Assembly (NCBI RefSeq): GCF_000016505.1
Contig: NC_009706.1
Location: forward strand, 3,410,001 to 3,474,000
Reading direction: 5' to 3'
Length of the DNA: 64,000 bases
DNA from: Clostridium kluyveri DSM 555
GTDB lineage: Bacteria > Bacillota > Clostridia > Clostridiales > Clostridiaceae
Below the pieces are notes generated by a model. That model saw only the letters and a list, made by a program, of their open reading frames with translations. It was not told the origin of the DNA and made no database searches. This document shows positions 57,372-64,000 of this stretch, in pieces (the stretch's first letter is position 1; every line of letters starts with the position of its first letter). Both the position numbers and the translations under genes were made by a program.

Positions 57372-57400
57372 ATAATACGCCACTAATGCGTATTTGTCAA
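57372..57400 (-). promoter_or_regulatory. Promoter of eutS-eutP with a palindrome in the spacer
   Basis: On the minus strand TTGACA (57400-57395) and TATTAT (57377-57372) are 17 bases apart. The spacer is filled by AATACGC-N7-GCGTATT (57374-57394), a perfect dyad. This looks like a strong promoter held by a repressor. Confidence 0.8.
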
Positions 57401-57587
57401 CTACGGAGAGGAAGTTATACCAGGATAAATAGGTGAAAATTTATAGCTCTATAAACAAAATTAGGTTTCATAAAATTTCTATATATTTTAATTTACCTAT
57501 AAAATTTTATATATCAATATCCTTATAATAGTATTTAGAAAAATATACTATATATAAGGGAAAATACATATTCCATGCCACATAGTG

Positions 57588-57613
57588 AAAGAACCTGGAT
57601 ACCCAAGTTCTTT
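57588..57613. terminator. Weak hairpin after the rubrerythrin gene
   Basis: AAAGAAC and GTTCTTT enclose a partly paired loop. The T run lies on the plus side, so assignment to the minus-strand gene is uncertain. Confidence 0.4.
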
Positions 57614-57679
57614 TACCATATTTTTAAGAGGAGTAACTTTGTTATGTTACTTTAGTATTTATCAATAATTTGTTAATGA

Positions 57680-58228
57680 CTATTTAAAATATCTATTTAA
57701 CAATCCCTGGAATGCACTTCCGTGTCTTGCTTCATCTTTACACATTTCATGCACTGTATCATGAATTGCATCATAGTTTAATTGTTTAGCAAGAGTTGCT
57801 AAATCCTTTTTCCCCTTACAGGCTCCTTCTTCTGCATCTACTCTCATCTGTAAATTTTTCTTTGTATCTGCCACTACAACTTCTCCTAGTAATTCAGCAA
57901 ATTTAGCAGCATGTTCTGCTTCTTCAAAAGCTATTCTCTTATATGCTTCTGCAACTTCTGGATATCCTTCTCTATCTGCCTGACGGCTCATAGCTAAATA
58001 CATTCCAACCTCTGAACATTCTCCTGTAAAGTTAGCTCTTAATTCTTCTACTACTTTTGGATCCACATCTTTTGCAACACCTATTACATGCTCATCTGCC
58101 CAACTGATTGCTCCAGCTTCTTTCTTTTCCATGAACTTTTCTGCTGGTGCACCACAAACAGGACATTTTGCTGGAGGTGTATCCCCCTCATGAACATAAC
58201 CACATACTGTACAAACAAATTTTTTCAT
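57680..58228 (-). CDS. Reverse rubrerythrin
   Basis: A 182-residue protein with an N-terminal rubredoxin domain (Cys6, Cys9, Cys22, Cys25 in [10 protein letters not shown] and CPVCG) and a C-terminal ferritin-like di-iron domain ([22 protein letters not shown]). The order is reversed relative to ordinary rubrerythrin, the form found in clostridia, where it reduces peroxide and oxygen with NADH. AGGAGG-like site precedes the ATG. Confidence 0.93.
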   Translation of the reverse strand: MKKFVCTVCGYVHEGDTPPAKCPVCGAPAEKFMEKKEAGAISWADEHVIGVAKDVDPKVVEELRANFTGECSEVGMYLAMSRQADREGYPEVAEAYKRIAFEEAEHAAKFAELLGEVVVADTKKNLQMRVDAEEGACKGKKDLATLAKQLNYDAIHDTVHEMCKDEARHGSAFQGLLNRYFK

Positions 58229-58331
58229 TATAAATTCCTCCCTATATATATTTATATTATATAATTATTTTTATAAGTTTCTCTTAACAATTATTATTAT
58301 ATAATATATATTATTATATTGCAAGAGGTTT

Positions 58332-59318
58332 TTAAAATTTTTTTATTTCTTTTAATATTTCTTTTTCTACTTTGTTGCAATCAGGTACATAGCTTTTTAA
58401 TATATCCATATCTCCTCTTAATATATATCTCCCCAAAAACGCGGGAACAAGCACACTGTCTCCTGTAAATACAGGAAGCACTCCTCCTTTATATATTAAG
58501 TTTCCATAACCCCGAACACATGTAAATATATAAAATCTCTCCTCATCACTTTCCTCTGCCACCTCTGTATGAATATTATATAATTCTAAGGAAAATTCCC
58601 TACAAAGACATAAATAAGTTTTTTCACAGCCTTTTCTTTTCAGCGTAACCCCCATGCTTTTTTCTCCTTTTAAGTTAAAGTCTATTACATGTAGAGCTTT
58701 TTCGATATGGAGCTCCCTTTCTCTTCCATAATCATAAATTCTATAGGTTATATCACTATTTTGCTGAATTTCTGCTACAATTACTCCTGCCCCTATAGCA
58801 TGAACAAGTCCACTTTTTATAAAATATACATCTCCTCTATTTACAAGCACCTTATTTAAATGTTTTTCTAGAATTCCCCGTGTAATGGCACCTTTAAGTT
58901 CATCTCCATTTGTTATATTTTTAGTACCTAGTATCAAGCTGGCTCCTTCAGCTGCCTCCATTACATACCAGACTTCCGATTTTCCCCAATCCTTTTCCAC
59001 ATTATTGGCGTATATATTATCAGGATGAACTTGTATAGAAAGTTTATCTCTGGCATTAATGAGTTTTACTAGAAGTGGAAATCTATCCAATTTAATTTTT
59101 CTTCCTAAAAACCTCTCTCCTCCCTTTAAAATAAGCTCATCAAACCTAGCACCCTTTAACTTTCCATTTGCTACTATTCCCATACCATTTTTGTGACATG
59201 CTATATCCCAGCTTTCCCCTATTTTTCCCTCCGGCAGATTACTTCTAAAGAGTTCCAGATCTCTTCCTCCCCAAATTTTACTGTAATATAAGTTTTCGAA
59301 CTTAATTGGATATAACAT
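58332..59318 (-). CDS. manA: Mannose-6-phosphate isomerase, type I
   Basis: It interconverts fructose 6-phosphate and mannose 6-phosphate. The 328-residue zinc enzyme has KLSIQVHPDN with a zinc histidine, GKSEVWYVM, and FIKSGLVHAIGAG, typical of the short Firmicute ManA. AAGGAG precedes the ATG. Single gene. Confidence 0.93.
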   Translation of the reverse strand: MLYPIKFENLYYSKIWGGRDLELFRSNLPEGKIGESWDIACHKNGMGIVANGKLKGARFDELILKGGERFLGRKIKLDRFPLLVKLINARDKLSIQVHPDNIYANNVEKDWGKSEVWYVMEAAEGASLILGTKNITNGDELKGAITRGILEKHLNKVLVNRGDVYFIKSGLVHAIGAGVIVAEIQQNSDITYRIYDYGRERELHIEKALHVIDFNLKGEKSMGVTLKRKGCEKTYLCLCREFSLELYNIHTEVAEESDEERFYIFTCVRGYGNLIYKGGVLPVFTGDSVLVPAFLGRYILRGDMDILKSYVPDCNKVEKEILKEIKKF

Positions 59319-59508
59319 AATTCATCTCCTTATATTTAAGATTTAATGATTATGTTATATACTTATAAAAGCTAAAACATTATTATTACATAATATAAAA
59401 TTAGATAATATCATATACCAAAAAATAAAAAAACCTTCTGACAGTTAACTTGCCAGGAGATCTCTTATAATGAAATTTTCTTAAAACAATAATTTCAAAA
59501 TACCCCAA

Positions 59509-59955
59509 TTAATTTTTAATATATTTTTTTATTTCTTCAAAACCAACTTTGCTTAAACTACTAACTTTAAATATAGTCTCTGCTCCTGCCATGCTTAACA
59601 TTTCTTCTACCATTTTAACACTATCCATATCCTCACAAAGATCCATCTTAGTTATTATACCTATAACAGGTTTAGCAAATATGCCGGCAAAGCTTGGAGG
59701 AAATACACTTTCCATACTTGTACAATCCTGACAAATAGCCATAATATCACAATCCGCTGAAATAATTGTAAGTGATCCATACCACTTGTTTTCTATATAT
59801 TGTCCCGGTGTATCTATAAATGTACCATTTATAATATCTGTAGTTTGAGTACTTCTATAGCTCATTTCTTCAATACTTACATCCTGTCCACTTATAGCCT
59901 TACATAAAGTGGTTTTTCCCGAGCCTGTTTTCCCTATTACCATTACAATTTTCAT
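59509..59955 (-). CDS. Second EutP/PduV-type GTPase
   Basis: A 148-residue protein with GKTGSGKT (8-15), DTPGQY (48-53) and TKMD. It is a diverged paralogue of the eutP 2.6 kb away (similar length and motifs, different loops). No shell gene is beside it. Role is assumed to be linked to a microcompartment. Confidence 0.88.
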   Translation of the reverse strand: MKIVMVIGKTGSGKTTLCKAISGQDVSIEEMSYRSTQTTDIINGTFIDTPGQYIENKWYGSLTIISADCDIMAICQDCTSMESVFPPSFAGIFAKPVIGIITKMDLCEDMDSVKMVEEMLSMAGAETIFKVSSLSKVGFEEIKKYIKN

Positions 59956-60163
59956 GATAACTCCCCTATTGGCTATATTTAGTAAAATATTCCAAATATC
60001 TTATTCAATATCCTCTTTAATAAGTCATCTTATCTAAACTACCCCATTTTCAATTTTATGCTTGAAATAAATATTTGTCAATACTAACGTTTCAAGTTTA
60101 TCCAAAGGCTGTAATTTAACTCTCCTCTATTCCAAAGCGGAACATAATAACTGCTGCTCACTT

Positions 60164-60195
60164 AGATAAGTTTTTCTAAAGCTCAGATGGGAAAA
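60164..60195. repeat. Degenerate piece of the dispersed repeat
   Basis: GATAAGTTTTTCTAAAGCTC with AGATGGGAAAA matches 60825-60858 (GATAAGTCCTTCTACGGTTC with AAATGGAGAAAA). It lies in the 336-base gap before the Pro/Tyr-rich gene; the rest of that gap shows no other feature. Confidence 0.45.
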
Positions 60196-60291
60196 TCATT
60201 ATTTACTCAAAGCTTATTTTACATAACTTGTAACTATATACTTCATAAATACATATAATTTAATTAACAGTAAAAAATAGGAGTTGTATAT

Positions 60292-60726
60292 ATGTACGAT
60301 TATGACTACTTGAGATTTGAAGACGACCCCATGTACGATGAAGTTAACTATGAAGATACTACTTATGATGACATACCCCAAATGTTAGATCCCGTAAATC
60401 AATTTTATTGCCCTTATCTTCAGTTTTATGCATTTCACCCACCTATGTATATGCCTAATATGCCTAGGCAGCAAAGTCCTCACAGACTTCCACCAGGACC
60501 TCCTCCAGCTCATACTCCTTCGAAAAAAAATGCCAGTACAACAAAGTCATCCTTAAGACCATGCTTATTTAAATATACTCACATATGGCCAAAAAGAGGT
60601 AACCCATTTTGGGCATGGATTACCCATGTAGACAGAAACAGTATTTCTGGTTATAGGTGGTACAGAAATAGATGGACCTATTTTGGTATGAGCATAAGAC
60701 AAATAGAAGGTTTTATATGTCAATAA
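60292..60726 (+). CDS. Acidic/Tyr-rich protein with Pro-rich linker, unknown
   Basis: A 144-residue protein: residues 1-50 are acidic and tyrosine-rich (DYLRFEDDPMYDE), 50-80 are Pro/Met-rich (PPGPPPAHTP), and the C-terminal 50 residues form a Trp/Arg-rich domain (WPKRGNPFWAWITHVD, RWYRNRWTYFG). The composition recalls spore coat or exosporium proteins, but no family is certain. AGGAG precedes the ATG and a strong terminator follows. Confidence 0.6.
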   Translation: MYDYDYLRFEDDPMYDEVNYEDTTYDDIPQMLDPVNQFYCPYLQFYAFHPPMYMPNMPRQQSPHRLPPGPPPAHTPSKKNASTTKSSLRPCLFKYTHIWPKRGNPFWAWITHVDRNSISGYRWYRNRWTYFGMSIRQIEGFICQ

Positions 60727-60731
60727 TCATT

Positions 60732-60757
60732 CAGGGACGCTTCAGTCCCTGTTAATT
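60732..60757 (+). terminator. Terminator of the Pro/Tyr-rich gene
   Basis: CAGGGAC and GTCCCTG form a perfect seven-base stem with a six-base loop, followed by TTAATTT. Confidence 0.75.
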
Positions 60758-60824
60758 TCCCTGCTTATACGAAGTCTGCCGCTGCTAATACCCAAATACC
60801 CCAGTATTAACAATGCTATGCCCC

Positions 60825-60895
60825 TGGATAAGTCCTTCTACGGTTCAAATGGAGAAAAGTAAAAACTCCATCTAAACCTCTGAATCCCTTGATTT
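60825..60895. repeat. Dispersed 3'-end repeat, copy 4
   Basis: GGTTCAAATGGAG (60842-60854) pairs with CTCCATCTAAACC (60866-60878). AAACTCCATCTAAACCTCTG then AATCCCTTGATTTTA (60863 on) matches copies at 27760, 45125 and 53758. Here the repeat lies inside the 3' end of the minus-strand gene and supplies its last codons and stop. Confidence 0.65.
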
Positions 60896-61609
60896 TAAAT
60901 AAGTTTTACTATTTTCTTCCGATAAACACTCCTTTTTCGGGCAAAAATCTCTGTACAAATCCATCAAACTTACGTGTTTTACACTTTCAGAACTATATCT
61001 TCCTATTTTAAATGCCAATTGTATAGAAAATCCCAAGGTTAATGCAATTATAAGAGTTCCTATGCCAACAGGTCCTCCTAAAAAATACCCTACAATCAAT
61101 ACACTTCCTTCTATAAACGTTCTTATCATCCATACAGGCTTATCTGTTTTTTTCACTAGGCCCTCCATTAAACTGTCTCTGGGGCCTGCACCTAGATTGA
61201 CTTTTAAGTAAAAATATGTTGCCCACCCTATTACCAAGACACCTATACCCAGCATAAGTATTCGTGCTATCAATGCATCTGCTGTCTTTATAATATTAAA
61301 TTTTTCAATTATATCAATAAAAAATCCTATAAATATCATATTAAATACACTGGCCAATCCCAAAGGTACACCCATAAAGTAGCATATCGCCAATATTAAA
61401 ATTCCTACTAACTGTGATACCTGCCCTAATGTAAAGATACTATGTTTTACTATACCTACATGTAATACATCCCAGGGACCCATTCCTAAATTACAGTGCA
61501 AAGTCAATAATATTCCTATAGAATATAGAATCAGCCCAAAGAATAAAGAAGGCATTTTTTTTATGAGCTGAATCATTATGTATTTTTTGTTTTCCCTAGT
61601 ATTATTCAT
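60872..61609 (-). CDS. YczE/YitT-like integral membrane protein
   Basis: A 245-residue protein with five helices and two repeated segments: LHCNLGMGPWDVLHVGI and LKVNLGAGPRDSLMEGL, typical of YczE. The cytoplasmic tail of about 45 residues is longer than usual, and its last eight codons come from the dispersed repeat. Function unknown. AGGAG precedes the ATG. Confidence 0.85.
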   Translation of the reverse strand: MNNTRENKKYIMIQLIKKMPSLFFGLILYSIGILLTLHCNLGMGPWDVLHVGIVKHSIFTLGQVSQLVGILILAICYFMGVPLGLASVFNMIFIGFFIDIIEKFNIIKTADALIARILMLGIGVLVIGWATYFYLKVNLGAGPRDSLMEGLVKKTDKPVWMIRTFIEGSVLIVGYFLGGPVGIGTLIIALTLGFSIQLAFKIGRYSSESVKHVSLMDLYRDFCPKKECLSEENSKTYLKSRDSEV

Positions 61610-61726
61610 TTTAAGTTCTCCTACTAATATATTAATATATGCTGCATTTTATGTTAACATCTTAATTTAATAATTTCAATAAATTCATTATTAAATATAT
61701 AACTTGTACACTAAATATTTTATTGA

Positions 61727-62389
61727 TTACGAACTTTTATTGCTATATGAAAATTTCACACCTAATAAATATATAAATATACTAAGTACTATTATGTACA
61801 TTATAATATATATTGGATGAAGCATCCATGAAGAACTGGTATTATAAATAGAAAAAGTTCCAAAAAATATGAATATACCTCCTGCTGCCCACTTTATATA
61901 TTTATCTGGAATATGCTTATATATCCAGGCTCCACCTATAATCCCTATACCATCTGCAATAATCATTCCCAGTGTTGTCCCTATAAATGTTAATATAGGC
62001 TCATTTCCTTTTGCAGATATGGTTATTGTCATAAGTTGAGTTTTATCTCCCATTTCTGCTAAAAAGAAAGCTATAATAACTGTAACAATCGGTCCAAATC
62101 TGCTCCTATTACTATTTTCTCCATCAATCTTATCTCCCCTTAAAGTCCAGAGGCCAAAAATCAAAAAAGATATTGCAGCTGCTATATTTACTATTTTCAT
62201 AGATATGAGAGAACTCAAATAACTTCCTACTGCCACTGCTAGTCCATGGTTAAAAATAGTAGCTATAAGTACTCCTGATAACACCTCCTTTATTTTGTAC
62301 TTACTTGCCATGGCCATAGCAAGCAACTGAGTTTTATCTCCCATTTCTGCAATAACCACAAGTAACAGTGCTTGTATAAATGTATCCAT
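61727..62389 (-). CDS. Gdt1/UPF0016-family (TMEM165) manganese transporter
   Basis: A 220-residue protein of six helices in two repeats, each with the E-x-G-D-K-T motif (Glu15 in VIAEMGDKTQL, Glu112 in LAEMGDKTQL). Family members export Mn2+ or exchange Ca2+. The leader is a manganese riboswitch, so this is probably a manganese efflux pump. AGGAGG precedes the ATG. Confidence 0.93.
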   Translation of the reverse strand: MDTFIQALLLVVIAEMGDKTQLLAMAMASKYKIKEVLSGVLIATIFNHGLAVAVGSYLSSLISMKIVNIAAAISFLIFGLWTLRGDKIDGENSNRSRFGPIVTVIIAFFLAEMGDKTQLMTITISAKGNEPILTFIGTTLGMIIADGIGIIGGAWIYKHIPDKYIKWAAGGIFIFFGTFSIYNTSSSWMLHPIYIIMYIIVLSIFIYLLGVKFSYSNKSS

Positions 62390-62410
62390 TAAATCTACCT
62401 CCTAAAATAT

Positions 62411-62518
62411 AAAAGAGACTTTTAGCACAATGAAATTTATTATATTTAAAATTTTTCAACATAAATCATTTATGCTGAAAAATTTTAAATACATAAGTAA
62501 CATTGTGTTAAAAGTCTC
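62411..62518 (-). terminator. Riboswitch expression platform: nested long hairpin
   Basis: Outer arms of 18 bases (62415-62432 and 62501-62518, one G-U) enclose inner arms of 23 bases (62444-62466 and 62468-62490, one mismatch). On the minus strand the outer stem is followed by TTTTATATTTT. This would be the terminator controlled by the aptamer. Confidence 0.75.
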
Positions 62519-62615
62519 ACTTGACTGATATCAGCCATGATAAAGCCAGACCAAAAATAAAGGTCAGTATGTTGACTTTATCTCCACCATAGGGTAGTTA
62601 CTCCCCTTTAACATC
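62519..62615 (-). promoter_or_regulatory. yybP-ykoY manganese riboswitch aptamer
   Basis: On the minus strand it begins AAAGGGGAGTAACTACCC, the family's 5' signature, and continues with the second conserved internal region near GGCTGATATCAGTC. It precedes a Gdt1-type transporter, a common partner. Mn2+ binding to the L1/L3 junction would permit read-through. Confidence 0.85.
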
Positions 62616-62704
62616 TGAATTTATAATATTTTCTTTAATGATTTTATCATAGTTTTTAAACTTAGTAAAATATATTTTAGATATTGATTTTTAAGGAATT
62701 TTTC

Positions 62705-63613
62705 CTATGTTTTTTCACCAGATAAAATAACCACTGTTGTTATAATACATATTGCTCCTATCCATTCCATTATTCCAAAGCTTATATGGAGCCACAACAC
62801 AGATAAAAACACTGAGGATAAAGGTTCAACACAGGCCAACACATTTGTCTCTGAAGGTTTTATATGATTTGTGCTTTCCATATAACACCAAAAAGGAATT
62901 AACGTTCCAAATATCACCACAAAAATAACTCCAGATATGGAAGCTCCAGACCATTGTCCTGTAAAATCCCAGGGGTGATAAAATAAACTAAATGTTAGTC
63001 CTCCAATAAGCATACCCCATCCAACTACAACAACAGAATCCCATTTACTCAAAAGAGAACAAGGTTGTAATGTATAAAAAGCTAATGCGAAAGCAGAACT
63101 AAGACCCCAAAATAACCCCAGTTTAGAAATAGACAAGGCATGAACATTTCCATGGGTAATTATAAAAAAAGTACCTACTATAGCTAAAATAATAGCCACT
63201 GCTTGTCTCAAACCTGGAATCTTTTTTAAAAATACAGCTAGATAACAAGTAATTATAACCATTGATAAGTACTGAAGTATAGTTGCTGTAGCAGCATTTG
63301 AATATTTAATAGCAGCAAAATATGTATATTGTACTCCTAGCATACCTATGATACTAAATAAGATAAGGTTGAATCTGTGATGTCTATATTTCCATATGTC
63401 CCATATATCTTTCTTTAATTTGAAAAAAGCATAGCATAATAAAATTACTCCTGATAATAATAATCTAATTACCACAAGCCATTCTGGAGTAAATTTTTTT
63501 TGGAATAGATACTGGGCAACGGTACCCGATACTCCCCACAGCACAGCTGCAAATATTACAAGTACTATTCCTTTTGTTCGCGATTGAACCTTTACTGCAC
63601 CCTCAACAAGCAT
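62705..63613 (-). CDS. EamA-family (DMT) transporter
   Basis: A 302-residue protein with ten helices in two EamA repeats: FAAVLWGVSGTVAQYLFQK opens the first, and GTLIPFWCYMESTNHIKPSE ends the second. Substrate unknown. The ribosome binding site AAGGA is close to the ATG. It is similar in plan but not close in sequence to the other EamA protein at 28850. Confidence 0.85.
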   Translation of the reverse strand: MLVEGAVKVQSRTKGIVLVIFAAVLWGVSGTVAQYLFQKKFTPEWLVVIRLLLSGVILLCYAFFKLKKDIWDIWKYRHHRFNLILFSIIGMLGVQYTYFAAIKYSNAATATILQYLSMVIITCYLAVFLKKIPGLRQAVAIILAIVGTFFIITHGNVHALSISKLGLFWGLSSAFALAFYTLQPCSLLSKWDSVVVVGWGMLIGGLTFSLFYHPWDFTGQWSGASISGVIFVVIFGTLIPFWCYMESTNHIKPSETNVLACVEPLSSVFLSVLWLHISFGIMEWIGAICIITTVVILSGEKT

Positions 63614-63966
63614 ATATCCTTACCTACTTTCTTTATAACAATTATCCTTTATATCCAATCTTATATTATTGGATAATCCTGGATAAAAAACAACTAAATT
63701 GGCTTCTTTTTCAGAAAAAAGCAGCAGCCACGCATATCCCATTGGTATTATATCATAATTAAATCACACATGGTGGTTATTTATATAAAATTCCCCTTCA
63801 ACTGTAGCCCATTTATGCTACTAATAAGATTATACCTATAATTACCAAGTTTTGGTTTTTGATTCACAGGTTAGTTTTTCCACATATATAATTTATATTT
63901 TATACATAAGTGCAATTGCAAACAGAAAAAATAATCATATATATTTAGAATTTGGAGGGATTTATA

Positions 63967-64000
63967 TTGGAAAATACACATGATTTTCATTCACCCGCAA
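63967..64000 (+). CDS. Start of a gene running off the right edge
   Basis: TTG at 63967 follows TTGGAGGGA by eight bases and opens a frame MENTHDFHSPA that remains open to the edge. Too short to identify. The 353 bases before it contain only a short TATCCAAT/ATTGGATA repeat. Confidence 0.4.
   Translation, partial: MENTHDFHSPA

Noticed and set aside
58229-58331. AT palindrome before reverse rubrerythrin as a PerR box
   Set aside because: The match to TTATAATNATTATAA is not better than chance in an almost pure A/T stretch.

Overview
The window looks like chromosomal DNA of a low-GC, endospore-forming Clostridium (cluster I, possibly of the C. kluyveri type; the species is an inference). Supporting signs are AT-rich intergenic DNA, strong AGGAGG ribosome binding sites, a Spo0E-like phosphatase, CwlD, spore photoproduct lyase, reverse rubrerythrin and a rev-type glycolytic operon layout. 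Most genes lie on the minus strand.

Layout. 1-4025: pyrimidine operon pyrB-pyrI-pyrC-pyrF-pyrK (minus strand) behind a sigma-A promoter and a PyrR-type attenuation leader. 4110-7257: MntR/DtxR regulator, galU, Spo0E-like phosphatase, a small membrane protein and a flavodoxin-fold reductase. 7374-9473: a compact agr-type quorum-sensing locus (agrD, sensor kinase, agrB) with no agrA; the agrD was too small for ordinary ORF calling and has Ser where the ring Cys is expected. 10017-14580: PII protein, ammonium transporter, amino acid permease and a divergent LysR regulator. 14634-24005: smpB, rnr, secG, then the glycolytic operon gap-pgk-tpiA-gpmI-eno. 24180-30488: DegV, TrmL, SplB, CwlD, a lone BMC shell protein, a nucleotidase-like HAD protein, an EamA transporter and an Hsp20-like protein. 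30741-35768: two-component system next to a SalY/MacB-type ABC exporter. 36130-37494: an IS110-family insertion sequence whose 5' non-coding region folds like a bridge RNA. 37967-43325: DUF2975/HTH/DUF4173 module, MarR-MFS pair, PAP2 phosphatase. 43415-44779: an amino acid permease.

45240-47382 is a scar: a tRNA-Leu(CAG), directly followed by a frameshifted and truncated phage integrase, a fragment of a coiled-coil phage-like protein, and the 3' end of an IS3-family element. This reads as a prophage integrated at the tRNA and then largely deleted.

47490-64000: VanW protein, CinA, endonuclease III, PlsC-like acyltransferase, cysK-cysE behind a tRNA-Cys T-box, YihY, a secreted Ig-like/cysteine-peptidase-like protein, eutS-eutP microcompartment genes behind a promoter with a palindromic operator, reverse rubrerythrin, manA, a second eutP, a Pro/Tyr-rich protein, a YczE-like membrane protein, a Gdt1-family transporter under a manganese (yybP-ykoY) riboswitch, and an EamA transporter. 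Microcompartment genes occur at three separate places without any of the core enzymes. A degenerate repeat family sits at or just after the 3' ends of several minus-strand genes (near 27760, 45125, 53758 and 60861, with further related pieces at 26817 and 60164).
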